34,062 nucleotides of DNA from a virus. Position 1 is the first letter of the stretch; each line of letters begins with the position of its first letter. Below are positions 13,227 through 21,848 of this stretch, piece by piece. The stretch is taken from IMG/VR virus record IMGVR_UViG_3300028920_001181, positions 1-34,062 of that record. One strand, given 5' to 3'. The position numbers were made by a program, and so were the translations under genes. Under the pieces are notes generated by a model, which ran no database searches, was not told where the DNA came from, and worked only from the letters and a program-made list of their open reading frames with translations.

Positions 13227-14453
13227 GTGGACCAATTAAAGCTTTACAGTAACGCCTTTTCTCTCATAGCTGATTTTCACCCCGAAAAGCCCGATTTAAG
13301 CTTTGAAGAAGTTGATGAACTTGCTTCCAAGTTGGAAAAAACGGGCCTGAACAGTAAATGGCAATGGGAGTTGCTCAGAACCCGCCTTCAAAGGGGTAAA
13401 AACAGCTATAATTCAGCAGAGCTTCAAAAATTAAAGAACAAAGCTATTCTGGCAGCTATAGAAAGAGAGGGGGACTGTTTAGTAAATGGTAATAGGTGGA
13501 AACCAGTTCCTTTCCATGAAGCTGGTTCCACCGAACAAGTCGAATGGGTTTGGGATGGCTTTCTAGCTAAATCCCAAATATCCCTGTTGTCCGGATACCC
13601 TAAAGCCGGAAAAACTACTTTGATGACTCACATGATTAAATTGGCTGCCCAAGGAGGCACCCTGGGGACGTCTGTGAGGCCCGGAAAGATTTTGGTCGTG
13701 TCTGAGGAGTCCGGGAACCTTTGGAGGCGTAGAAGTGCCCGATTTGGTCTTGTGGGGGACGTTCTAGCCCAACCCTTCGCTGGTAGACCCACAAAAGAAC
13801 AATGGAAGCAATTTATCGGGTATCTGACCAAAGAAATTCGGAACGATACTTACGATGTGGTCATATTCGACACATTGGCCTCTCTGGCCCCAATTGCCGA
13901 CGAAAACGACTCAGCACACATGTTGGATGCGATAACGCCTCTAAACAGCCTTTCTGGGGCTGGAGCAGCCGTTCTGTTGATTCACCACATTCGAAAATCA
14001 GATGCAACTCAAGGAATGGCCGTCCGAGGCAGTTCGGCCTTGCCCGGTTTCGTAGATATCATCCTGGAACTACGAGCTTATGATCCTTCTCGCCGAATGG
14101 ACACCCGACGACGACTGACGACCTTTTCACGATTTGAGGAGACCCCGAGGGAGGTTATCCTGGAATGGACTCCAACCGGATACAACACTCTCGGGGAAGC
14201 TGAAGATTTGTCGATGGCCGAACGATGGGACACCATCAGCGATATCTTGTCCCTCCAAGAGGACCGGACAGCCTCATACGAAGAAATTCTGGAACACTGG
14301 CCCGGACCTTCGGGATGTCGTCCCTCGCTTCGGACCATCCGAGGTGATTGTACAAAAGGAGCAGAGCAGGACATCTTTGTTCGAGTAGGTTCGGGGAGGC
14401 GTAGCTCTCCCTTTCGGGTAGCTCTACCCGAAAGAGAGACTCCACCATCATAG
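13227..14453 (+). CDS. RecA-fold replication ATPase (DnaB/RepA-like helicase type)
   Basis: 408 residues from a GTG preceded by CGGAGA. Residues about 1-100 are a helical N-terminal region. The RecA-like core has Walker A GYPKAGKTT (123-131), a glutamate-containing strand ILVVSEESGN (155-164), Walker B VVIFDTLASL (211-220, Asp215) and the sensor strand AVLLIHHIRKSD (248-259). This arrangement matches hexameric RepA/DnaB-type helicases and the related AAA_25 group. The last ~70 residues could be a winged helix. Expected to unwind or remodel DNA at the fork, working with the polymerase at the left edge. Helicase versus loader cannot be settled here. Confidence 0.85.
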   Translation: MDQLKLYSNAFSLIADFHPEKPDLSFEEVDELASKLEKTGLNSKWQWELLRTRLQRGKNSYNSAELQKLKNKAILAAIEREGDCLVNGNRWKPVPFHEAGSTEQVEWVWDGFLAKSQISLLSGYPKAGKTTLMTHMIKLAAQGGTLGTSVRPGKILVVSEESGNLWRRRSARFGLVGDVLAQPFAGRPTKEQWKQFIGYLTKEIRNDTYDVVIFDTLASLAPIADENDSAHMLDAITPLNSLSGAGAAVLLIHHIRKSDATQGMAVRGSSALPGFVDIILELRAYDPSRRMDTRRRLTTFSRFEETPREVILEWTPTGYNTLGEAEDLSMAERWDTISDILSLQEDRTASYEEILEHWPGPSGCRPSLRTIRGDCTKGAEQDIFVRVGSGRRSSPFRVALPERETPPS

Positions 14454-14658
14454 AAGTCTTATGTTCCAGATAACATTTACTGAACAAGGTTACATATTCT
14501 TTATAGGTGCCAGAATAGCTTTGTTCTTCAATTTTCACAGTGGGAGTTTACAAAAACCGCGTTTCCAGGCCAGAATCGCCATTTCACGCAAATTAGAAGT
14601 TACTGGCACGGCTTTTTTGGCTGTCCTGAAACGTCACTTTAATTTCGAGAACAGAATT

Positions 14659-15225
14659 ATGCCCGACGAGAAGTCCGAAAAACTGCCCTACGAGCAAGGA
14701 ATCAACGATTTTAACAAGTCGAACGAAAGTGAGACTGTATTTTCGGAGAACTTCGAAAGCATCTTGCCAAAAGAAGATAAAACAGGTGACAACAAACTGG
14801 CACCCAACACTTCGGGCTTTGTTCCCATCGGTTGGGGTGTTCGGCTCGTTACAGTGGCATCACTAGGAAGTGAATTAGGAATGGAATCCGAAGATGTTCT
14901 GCGGTTTCTCCAGAAACTCCAAGTTCCTGTTCTTCGCCCACCGAACAATCCCAATCAATATTTTAATTTGCCGACTTTAGAATTGGCGTTATATGCTTGT
15001 CTTAGATGGCAGCAGCCAGATTGGGATGAGAGCCAACCCCACCCCCTGGTCAAAGAACTACAAAAAGTTGATTTTCTTACCGAACTCAGAGAAGTTAGTG
15101 AGCGGTATGCAACCCTTTCGGCTCGGAATATTCGAAAAAGAGTGTATAGTATTGCTCAGGCCGTTCGAATTGGGACACAAAAGAGAACAGCAAAATGGTC
15201 TCGACACAAAAAACGAGGAAGGTGA
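14659..15225 (+). CDS. Hypothetical DNA-binding-type protein, 188 aa (start uncertain)
   Basis: The frame is open from an ATG at 14461, but 14461-14658 uses ATA, AGA and CGT/CGC codons more than neighbouring genes do and encodes an odd hydrophobic stretch, so I prefer the ATG at 14659. Neither start has a strong ribosome binding site. The N-terminal ~55 residues are acidic and polar. Residues about 65-115 (VRLVTVASLGSELGMESEDV; LQVPVLRPPNNP) look like a helix-turn-helix-type domain. The C-terminus is very basic (RTAKWSRHKKRGR). It lies upstream of the terminase genes, so a regulatory or small-terminase role is possible. Confidence 0.65.
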   Translation: MPDEKSEKLPYEQGINDFNKSNESETVFSENFESILPKEDKTGDNKLAPNTSGFVPIGWGVRLVTVASLGSELGMESEDVLRFLQKLQVPVLRPPNNPNQYFNLPTLELALYACLRWQQPDWDESQPHPLVKELQKVDFLTELREVSERYATLSARNIRKRVYSIAQAVRIGTQKRTAKWSRHKKRGR

Positions 15226-15231
15226 TCCACA

Positions 15232-16236
15232 ATGGCCCCACAACGTGATGCGGCTCCAGTGTTGGAGGAAGCAACCGAGAGAGCCACACCCCTGGTCCGA
15301 ATTCCCCAACAAGTAGGAGATCTACAGGCCCAAGTGACCGACATAGAGGAACAAGGTCCCCAATCGGTCTTGAGCTTCTTTACTCCGAAAGGATTGGGTG
15401 CTGGACTTTGTTATTCAAATTATACAGTAGAGGAAGAAGTACAACTTTTGGCCAGTATTGCCCGAGATGAGGATGAACTCACCTCAGTTCGTATGGCGGC
15501 TATCGACATGATTCGGCGTAATGCTAAAGAGGCTCTTCTTCTCTCCGGGCAGTTGCATCAGGCGACTGCAACACAAACAGCCCCGACACGAGAAGGAGGC
15601 CATATTACTGCCGAATTAAAAACTGTCCGATTAAGTGGTACTGCAAATCAGACAGAACAAATGTTATTGGAAGCGGCTCAGACATCCCAGGTTTTAACGA
15701 TGGAGAACAATCATGGCAAAAAAGAGAAAGAAGATTTCGAAGCGGACCCCGAGGAAATTATCGACTCAATCCACAGCGACACGGAATCAGCAGCAACCCG
15801 ATCCAGAGATCGAAATGTCGATTCCCCGGGGTCCAGAGGAAATAACGACTCCCCTGGAAGCACCCATCGACTTCCCAATGAAGATCCCGAAAACGCTCCC
15901 GCCGACTCCCAAAAATCCTGCGGGGATTCTGGATTTGGACGAGGTGGAACCCGACCAGAACCAAATATTGGCGGATCAAACTCAAATTCTGAGGCAGCAG
16001 GCCCAAGCGATGAAAATGGAAGCTTCTTCGGAGCCTGCCCCGACACCGAACCCGGAACCGAATTTCGTCCCGGAGGCATCGACACTGAACAAATCCTCCG
16101 AGATTGTGGACCAGATCGGGATCTCGGAGGGGGAGGACTCTGTTCTTCCGCCAGAGAAGAAGCTCAAACTGCACGAAGAAATGCCTACGCCAATGTACCG
16201 GCCGAGTCAGATTCAGAAGATGAGGATGGAGTTTGA
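15232..16236 (+). CDS. Candidate small terminase or packaging accessory; C-terminal half overlaps another gene
   Basis: 334 codons. Residues 1-160 are a plausible folded region with helical repeats (VEEEVQLLASIARDEDELTS; RMAAIDMIRRNAKEALLLSG) resembling small terminase or other DNA-packaging accessory proteins; this is inference from position. Residues 161-334 are low-complexity Ser/Asp/Gly/Asn/Arg and are encoded over bases 15713-16236, which also encode the next gene in another frame. A functional protein might need only the first part. The start ATG follows GAAGG. Confidence 0.65.
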   Translation: MAPQRDAAPVLEEATERATPLVRIPQQVGDLQAQVTDIEEQGPQSVLSFFTPKGLGAGLCYSNYTVEEEVQLLASIARDEDELTSVRMAAIDMIRRNAKEALLLSGQLHQATATQTAPTREGGHITAELKTVRLSGTANQTEQMLLEAAQTSQVLTMENNHGKKEKEDFEADPEEIIDSIHSDTESAATRSRDRNVDSPGSRGNNDSPGSTHRLPNEDPENAPADSQKSCGDSGFGRGGTRPEPNIGGSNSNSEAAGPSDENGSFFGACPDTEPGTEFRPGGIDTEQILRDCGPDRDLGGGGLCSSAREEAQTARRNAYANVPAESDSEDEDGV

Positions 16237-16531
16237 TCGTTGTCTGGCTTTAGTCGGACTTCCGGCGTACCACCAATGGTCCAACGAACTTCGGAAGGAA
16301 TACGTTTCTCGTCTTTTGCCCCGATTAACGTGTCCGGAATACATGCGGGTACAGGAGGAAGGTTTGAAAACCCAATGGCCTCATGTCACACCTTTGAAAC
16401 GGTGGCGATGGTTGGGGATTATGATGGGGTTCGAGACGCTCAACGAAATCCTGATCGAAAAAGTTTTTACGGACGAGGAAGAAAAGGAGAAACTGAAATT
16501 CCATGTCGTTAAGGATATCGCAGGAAAATAA
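15713..16531 (+). CDS. Hypothetical protein upstream of terminase, 272 aa, overlapping two genes
   Basis: The ATG at 15713 has TGGAG upstream and the protein opens with a basic patch (KKRKKISKRTPRKL). Residues about 20-165 are proline/glutamine-rich and likely disordered. Residues about 168-272 look folded, with tryptophan-containing helices (FDRCLALVGLPAYHQW; HVTPLKRWRWLGIMMGFETL). The first 524 bases overlap the preceding gene in the +1 frame and the last 29 bases overlap the terminase gene. Because only this frame continues to 16531, I believe it is expressed. A +1 shift near the six-A run at 15718-15723 from the upstream frame is an alternative to independent initiation. Confidence 0.7.
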   Translation: MAKKRKKISKRTPRKLSTQSTATRNQQQPDPEIEMSIPRGPEEITTPLEAPIDFPMKIPKTLPPTPKNPAGILDLDEVEPDQNQILADQTQILRQQAQAMKMEASSEPAPTPNPEPNFVPEASTLNKSSEIVDQIGISEGEDSVLPPEKKLKLHEEMPTPMYRPSQIQKMRMEFDRCLALVGLPAYHQWSNELRKEYVSRLLPRLTCPEYMRVQEEGLKTQWPHVTPLKRWRWLGIMMGFETLNEILIEKVFTDEEEKEKLKFHVVKDIAGK

Positions 16532-18398
16532 CGAGTGGTACCCTTTACCTCGGGACTACCCGGAGTTGACAATAGAAGGTCAACGGCTTGCAAGACTTAA
16601 TGCCGTCTGCCTCCAGGAAACCCCCCGGGATTTGGTTCATGCTTGGGCTTTCTTTCGTGAGTATTACCTTAAGCCTCCCGAATCTCGTTGGTATAAACGG
16701 TGGATGAAGTCCCCTCCCATGCACTACAACATGATATGGGATATGGGTCAGTGGTCCCGGAATATCTACGCGGCTCCCCGCGAATTTTCAAAGACCACCG
16801 TGGTTCGAGAAGCCATTATGTTGATGGCTTTGACTCGGCCGAATTTTTCGGTCAGCTTGATCCAAGCCACAATCAAGAAGTACCGAAAATCCATCGAGCT
16901 TATCAAGCAACAGTTAGAACATAATCAGCGAATCCATAGGGACTTTGAACCCTATTTCGGCGAGCCCCTCAAACCTAAACGGGGGGCTCGTCCGTGGGGT
17001 TCGGAAATCCTTTGGCTCCCCTTCGCTTCCGTTATTGAGGGGGGTTCCGTTCAGGGAGCCATCCGAGGAGATCGACCTGATTTCATGGTTATTGATGATC
17101 CCGAATATGACGATGATGATCGGGCCAAGGAACCTGTCCTACTGTTGGAAGAATTTGACCGAGTCGTGTTCAAAACGCTACTTCCGGCTCTAGCTCAGGG
17201 ATGCGGAATGTTCTGGATCGGGACCCTGATCTCTCGGCAGGCCTTTATTTACAAGGCTCTAAGGGGCGATGATGCCCGATTTCGTTATTTTAATCGTCGT
17301 TTGATCCCCATCGAAGATCGGGACGGAGTTCCAACTTGGAGCGAAAAATGGAATAAGCAAACTATCGCAGATTTGAAGTTGGAACGGGGAGAGTCGGCGT
17401 TCAACAGCGAGTATATGAATAATCCCGGATCTGCAACCAGTCGTATTTTGCGGTTGCATGACGAATTCGGAGTCTACCGAACGGAGGGTACTCCCTACCG
17501 CTTACCGAATCCCCTGGAAAGCGACGATGAGATTATTTACAAGAAGAAGATAACTCGGGGAGACGAAATTACAGTTGTGGAGGAGCGTAAGAGATTTGGG
17601 GAGTGGGTGCGTCAACTCTACCGAATGATTACAGTTGACTATATCCGAAAACCGTCTCAGCATTCAGATTTTGCTTGCATCGGTGTTTGGGGCTTCGATC
17701 ACGAAGATGTCCTCTGGGTTCTGGATCTCTACCTGAAGAAAAAGACAGGTGCCCCGTTCCTCCAAGAAATCTTCAAAATGGCCTATAAGTGGCAAGTACG
17801 GATTATCGGGACAGAGGCAGTCTCAATTCAGGAATCTGTAGCTCGTGAGACAGAGGAGTTCATCAAACAACTTGCCATTTCCTCTGGATTTCGGCCCCGG
17901 GTACTCCCCATCAAGTATGCCAAAAGGCGATTAAGAAACACGGACGCCCCTAATGTTATCTCCAAAGCAGAACGAATTGCGGCGATGGAACCTCGGTTTT
18001 GCCGGAACCAAATCAGAATTCCGATTGATCGGAATCGTGAATTCGGGATAGGAACCCTGATAACTCAGATTGCCAATTTTACTTTGGATCTTTCCCTTTT
18101 GCCCCACGATGACGCCATTGACACACTGGCAATGCATCAATATGTTCCCCGCCGAAAAGGGTTAAATCGCCCAGATCAAGTCCCCACTCGGGACATAAAT
18201 GAACTTCTGAAGCAAGGAGATTTGGTTGACCCTGACTTAGGAATTCCGTATGCTCTCGGGGTGAACCTGTCGAATATCACATGTGATGCATTGAATCAGG
18301 TTCGACGAGAATCTGCCAAAGAAGCAGAGGATCAGCAAAAGGACATAGGAGATTACCAATGGCCGACTGGCCCGATTCGATTTCAAGATGTATGTTGA
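16503..18398 (+). CDS. terL: Terminase large subunit
   Basis: 631 residues, within the usual range. The ATPase domain has a deviant Walker A APREFSKTT (91-99) and Walker B FMVIDDPE (194-201) followed by an acidic run. NMNN-type sequence near 305 (AFNSEYMNNP) is typical of phage large terminases. The C-terminal RNase H-like nuclease shows Asp379 (ITVDYI), Glu438 (GTEAV) and Asp536/537 with Asp540 (LPHDDAIDTLAM). The enzyme pumps DNA into the prohead through the portal and cuts the concatemer. It starts inside the preceding gene's end and its own 3' end overlaps the next gene by 40 bases. Confidence 0.93.
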   Translation: MSLRISQENNEWYPLPRDYPELTIEGQRLARLNAVCLQETPRDLVHAWAFFREYYLKPPESRWYKRWMKSPPMHYNMIWDMGQWSRNIYAAPREFSKTTVVREAIMLMALTRPNFSVSLIQATIKKYRKSIELIKQQLEHNQRIHRDFEPYFGEPLKPKRGARPWGSEILWLPFASVIEGGSVQGAIRGDRPDFMVIDDPEYDDDDRAKEPVLLLEEFDRVVFKTLLPALAQGCGMFWIGTLISRQAFIYKALRGDDARFRYFNRRLIPIEDRDGVPTWSEKWNKQTIADLKLERGESAFNSEYMNNPGSATSRILRLHDEFGVYRTEGTPYRLPNPLESDDEIIYKKKITRGDEITVVEERKRFGEWVRQLYRMITVDYIRKPSQHSDFACIGVWGFDHEDVLWVLDLYLKKKTGAPFLQEIFKMAYKWQVRIIGTEAVSIQESVARETEEFIKQLAISSGFRPRVLPIKYAKRRLRNTDAPNVISKAERIAAMEPRFCRNQIRIPIDRNREFGIGTLITQIANFTLDLSLLPHDDAIDTLAMHQYVPRRKGLNRPDQVPTRDINELLKQGDLVDPDLGIPYALGVNLSNITCDALNQVRRESAKEAEDQQKDIGDYQWPTGPIRFQDVC

Positions 18399-18700
18399 TT
18401 GGGGGGCTTATCAGTTGTTGTCTCCTGACACTTCAAACAGTTGTGATCGGCCTTCTTCTGGCTCTTTTGTATCGAATGCATTTAATTCTTGCGGAGCGGG
18501 ACAGAGAAGAAGCACTTTTGGACGAAGTGCGAAGTTGCGAGCCCCGTGATCGAATGATTACACTGCGGGAGCTTGCGAGATCCGGCTACAATCTGTCGGG
18601 TCGCAAGCGAGAAGATTCGAAAACTGAGGATTCCGAAGAAAGTTCGGAAGAAAATTTTGAGGGTCCCTCAGAGCGTATCAAGGTTACGACATCCCTGTAG
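18359..18700 (+). CDS. Small membrane protein, 113 aa
   Basis: The ATG follows ATAGGAG and overlaps the terminase end by 40 bases. Residues about 11-38 form one long hydrophobic segment (CMLIGGLISCCLLTLQTVV and on), then a charged cytoplasmic-type helix (RDREEALLDEVRS) and an acidic/serine-rich tail. One membrane pass with a charged C-terminus would suit an inner-membrane spanin, holin or anti-holin, but the position between terminase and portal and lack of sequence match make this only a guess. Confidence 0.7.
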   Translation: MADWPDSISRCMLIGGLISCCLLTLQTVVIGLLLALLYRMHLILAERDREEALLDEVRSCEPRDRMITLRELARSGYNLSGRKREDSKTEDSEESSEENFEGPSERIKVTTSL

Positions 18701-18716
18701 ATGACGAGGTTTTGTC

Positions 18717-20723
18717 GTGTTATATCTGCCAGATGATAAACAAGCTCTTCTTCATGTTTTGGAACAATTCAGATCGGAGGGAGAGCAAGCCATTATTCCC
18801 AACAAAGTCCAATGGATGATTAACTATCATTGGCTTTGCGGAAGTCGAAATTTGGAGCCTCGGTACAAAACAGGGCAAGTTACAGCTTCCTATTTCAGTG
18901 TTGACGAAGGGGGTAAACCGTCCTTTCGTTACGAGGAGCTTGTGCCCCGAATCAATGCCGAAGTAGGTCGATTTGGCCGAATGGACGTAGCTCCCGCAGT
19001 TTCTCGGCGTGGCCACGGGTTGGATGCTCTACGGCGATCTGCGACAGGGCAGATTATTCTGGATCATCTGACATCCCCCATTGACCTCAACAAATTGAAA
19101 CAAGAGATGGCTCTTCTTTTGGCTCTGTATGGAACGGTCGGAATTACTACCTGGGTCCAGAAAGAGAACCAACCTCAACTTGAGCAAGACGAAGATTTCT
19201 TGGCGGAGGCGGAATCAAGTCCTCTTGGGGTTCCTCAAATCGCTTTTTCCATTATCCCACCTTGGGAATTATATCCTCTCCCGACCATGCCAACAGTGTT
19301 TTCCGAGGTGGAAGGGATACGCCGTGCCCGTTGGGTGACGCTGGATTGGCTTAAAGTTCGCCCGAATTTGAAGCTTCCCCAAGACAAGAGTAAGTTGAAA
19401 TTAGTCGAAAAAGCCATTGGCCATTCCCCCTACAAAGGGTTTGGTCACGATTGGGGTGTTGCCGGACACACCGAGACAGGAATTAAACCCGATACGAAAA
19501 ATTCCAGATCGGCCAAAAATCAAGTAGCTCAACATGGTTTGCTGGAAGAGTTCTTCATTTTCGAGGAGAACCCCCAATTTTTGCATCGTTGGATTGTGAA
19601 AATGGGGGACCAGATTCTTCGGGATGAGACGTATGAAGCTCGCTCCATGTATGTACCTATTGCAGTTGCTCGTCGATTTTTGACGGGCGGATTCTACGGC
19701 CGATCTCTCGCCGAATTGCTGCAACCCTTGAATCAGCAACAAGAAATCATGGCAGCATCCCTGTTCCAAAACATCGCAGATCTTGACTCCTATGGCATGC
19801 TGCTTCTTCCAGCAACTTGGGGATTGTCCAAGAAAGCGATCACAAACAGGACCAAACGGAACAAAGTGGAATTCTATGATCCCGATGCTGCCTCAGAGCA
19901 TGTGAGACCTCATCAGATCGAACCAGTCAATACGGGAGATTTCCCCGGGAAAGTATTGGCGACTGCCGGAGAGATGATGGAATCTCTCAGTCAGCAGTCA
20001 CCCCTCTTTTCTGGGCAAGCACCTGGGCGGGTAGATAGTGCTTCGGGTCTTTCTTTCCTTCACGAGACAGGTTCGATTCCTTTAGCTGTTCCAGCCAGTT
20101 CCATTGCAGATTCGTTTGTTCAGATGTATCGAGTCGTCCTTGCTGCTGCTCCCGATCTTCTGAAGGAACAAAGTGCCTTACCTCTCTTGGGCTTCGACGA
20201 TAATCTTATGGGATTGCAGATTGATTCCCAATCCGGAAAGGTCACCCTACGGACATCTAATTTCCCGGCACCGACACAAGTGAAATTAAAAATTCGGGAT
20301 GAGATGCCCCTACCCCGAGGACTTCGGGAACAAAAGCTCAAAGAATCTCTGCAAATGCAGATCATTACGCCCACCATGTTCCGATTTATTGTCTGGAAGG
20401 AGAATTTGGATCTCCCGGTGGGAAATTGGACGGAGCTCGAAAATTTCCGAAAAGCAACTCTCAATTGCCTCTTCTTGTTCGGAGATGGCGAAGAACCCGC
20501 CATAATCCCCTCTTCCTCGATGGCTGATAACCCGGAAATTCATTTGATGGTCCTGGATGCTTTTATGGCAAAAGCAGAATTCCAATACGCGAGCGAGCGT
20601 GTACGAACTGCTTTTGAGGAGTTGAAGAATCTACTTCAAGACCGATTGGGCACTTATCCCGAAGGGATGCCTGCCCCAGAAATGCTTCCAGAATTGAACC
20701 AGGAGCAAATTCCGACCCCATAA
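18717..20723 (+). CDS. Portal protein
   Basis: 668 residues from a GTG that follows ACGAGG. The position right after the large terminase, the length, and the segments RRFLTGGFYGRSLAELLQ and GRVDSASGLSFLHETGSI (a pattern common in podovirus-type portal proteins) support a portal ring subunit: it forms the dodecameric channel for DNA entry and docks terminase. The middle is helical and long, and the C-terminus is Pro/Glu-rich. A small hairpin (ACCCC/GGGGT near 20717-20730) follows the stop. Confidence 0.88.
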   Translation: MLYLPDDKQALLHVLEQFRSEGEQAIIPNKVQWMINYHWLCGSRNLEPRYKTGQVTASYFSVDEGGKPSFRYEELVPRINAEVGRFGRMDVAPAVSRRGHGLDALRRSATGQIILDHLTSPIDLNKLKQEMALLLALYGTVGITTWVQKENQPQLEQDEDFLAEAESSPLGVPQIAFSIIPPWELYPLPTMPTVFSEVEGIRRARWVTLDWLKVRPNLKLPQDKSKLKLVEKAIGHSPYKGFGHDWGVAGHTETGIKPDTKNSRSAKNQVAQHGLLEEFFIFEENPQFLHRWIVKMGDQILRDETYEARSMYVPIAVARRFLTGGFYGRSLAELLQPLNQQQEIMAASLFQNIADLDSYGMLLLPATWGLSKKAITNRTKRNKVEFYDPDAASEHVRPHQIEPVNTGDFPGKVLATAGEMMESLSQQSPLFSGQAPGRVDSASGLSFLHETGSIPLAVPASSIADSFVQMYRVVLAAAPDLLKEQSALPLLGFDDNLMGLQIDSQSGKVTLRTSNFPAPTQVKLKIRDEMPLPRGLREQKLKESLQMQIITPTMFRFIVWKENLDLPVGNWTELENFRKATLNCLFLFGDGEEPAIIPSSSMADNPEIHLMVLDAFMAKAEFQYASERVRTAFEELKNLLQDRLGTYPEGMPAPEMLPELNQEQIPTP

Positions 20724-20733
20724 CCGGGGTTAC

Positions 20734-20747
20734 CATTCCAACCTCGT
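20734..20747 (+). repeat. 14-bp boundary motif, copy 7 (+)
   Basis: Exact CATTCCAACCTCGT, 43 bases before the scaffold gene start, between portal and the scaffold/capsid unit. Confidence 0.9.
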
Positions 20748-20790
20748 TTCGCTGAGACAACTTTAATTATTTGTGGATCGGAGGAACATA

Positions 20791-21702
20791 ATGGATGGTG
20801 AATTGGAACAAAAACAAGAAGAAACGAATGGTCCGAGTTCTGTTGTCCGAAAGACGGAAGATGGCCGTTATCTGCTGAAAGACGGGGAGGAACAAACTCC
20901 TATCTCTGAAGCGGAAATGTTTCGGTTGGCTCAGTTGAGTCATGGAGCCCATCGAAAATTCGAAGAAGCTCACGAAAAACTACTTCGAGCCGAGGAATTG
21001 TCAGAAACCGCGAAAAACAGGTTGACTCAAACCAAAGAAGCTCTGCGTCAGATGGACCAAGGGAGTGTCGAAGGGTATAAGCAAATCTTGGATTTTATGG
21101 AAATTCCAGCGGATCAGCAGACCCCTTTGTTGGAGAATTGGCGTAATTCGTGGGCTGAGGACGTTGAGAATACATCGGAGGGAGAGCCGACTGTGAGCGA
21201 TCAGAATAAGTTACGGGTTGAACAGTTGCCTGAAGAGCTTCAGGAGTTATTGCAATTCTGGAGCCAGGATAATGTTATTCGGACGGTTCAAAAAGCTCAG
21301 CAGGGGCAACGGAAGGCCCGAGAGCAAGAAATCTTGGATGATGCCTGGAAAGAGGTTGAACAAGATTCTACTTTGGGTAAGATATTAAAGAATGGTAGTC
21401 CCACGAGAGTGAAAGCTCTTCGGACTTTGACAGACAAATTGGTAGAGGGTCGGATTCGAGCAGGTGAATCATGGGGCTCCGATTTGAGAAAGGGTGTCCG
21501 TCAAGAAGTGGCAAACCTTCTCAACGAAATTGGAGTTGGTTCCGCAACAACACCCATCGCTGGACTTGGTGCTGGACCTGCCTATAGCCAAAGCGAATCC
21601 CAAACCGAAACACCGCCGGAGCGTGTCTCTATTACTGATCCCCAGTATCTCAAGGTACTCGGGCAGCGAATGCACTCTTCGCTATTCAAAAAGCGTAGGT
21701 GA
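20791..21702 (+). CDS. Scaffolding protein (capsid assembly)
   Basis: 303 residues from the ATG at 20791, behind CGGAGG; an upstream in-frame GTG at 20773 lacks a ribosome binding site. The protein is highly charged and helical with a coiled-coil region (about 47-95, HRKFEEAHEKLLRAEELSET) and a basic C-terminus (LFKKRR). Those traits and the position between portal and major capsid genes are standard for phage scaffolds, which are removed during maturation. Sequence families of scaffolds diverge fast, so the call rests on position and composition. Confidence 0.82.
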   Translation: MDGELEQKQEETNGPSSVVRKTEDGRYLLKDGEEQTPISEAEMFRLAQLSHGAHRKFEEAHEKLLRAEELSETAKNRLTQTKEALRQMDQGSVEGYKQILDFMEIPADQQTPLLENWRNSWAEDVENTSEGEPTVSDQNKLRVEQLPEELQELLQFWSQDNVIRTVQKAQQGQRKAREQEILDDAWKEVEQDSTLGKILKNGSPTRVKALRTLTDKLVEGRIRAGESWGSDLRKGVRQEVANLLNEIGVGSATTPIAGLGAGPAYSQSESQTETPPERVSITDPQYLKVLGQRMHSSLFKKRR

Positions 21703-21765
21703 CAGGCCGGAACCTGAATTCCCAAGCCTTGCATAATCAGAGCATCACGTACACCGATTGTCTTT

Positions 21766-21782
21766 GAGAGATTTGATCTCTC
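21766..21782 (+). other. Short hairpin in capsid gene leader
   Basis: GAGAGAT and ATCTCTC form a 7-bp stem with a 3-base loop in the 146-base gap before the capsid gene. Confidence 0.6.
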
Positions 21783-21808
21783 TGGGATGTTGTTGTCGTT
21801 TTGCAATC

Positions 21809-21834
21809 AAACCTGCTGTTTTCTTAGCAGGTTT
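21809..21834 (+). other. Hairpin directly before capsid ribosome binding site
   Basis: AAACCTGCT (21809-21817) pairs perfectly with AGCAGGTTT (21826-21834), followed at once by TGGAGG. Without a long T run it is more likely an mRNA stabiliser or processing site than a terminator. Confidence 0.65.
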
Positions 21835-21848
21835 TGGAGGATTATGTC

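Noticed and set aside
14461-14658. N-terminal extension of the 188-aa protein
   Set aside because: Codon use differs from neighbours, no ribosome binding site, and it is more likely an intergenic spacer. Not excluded.
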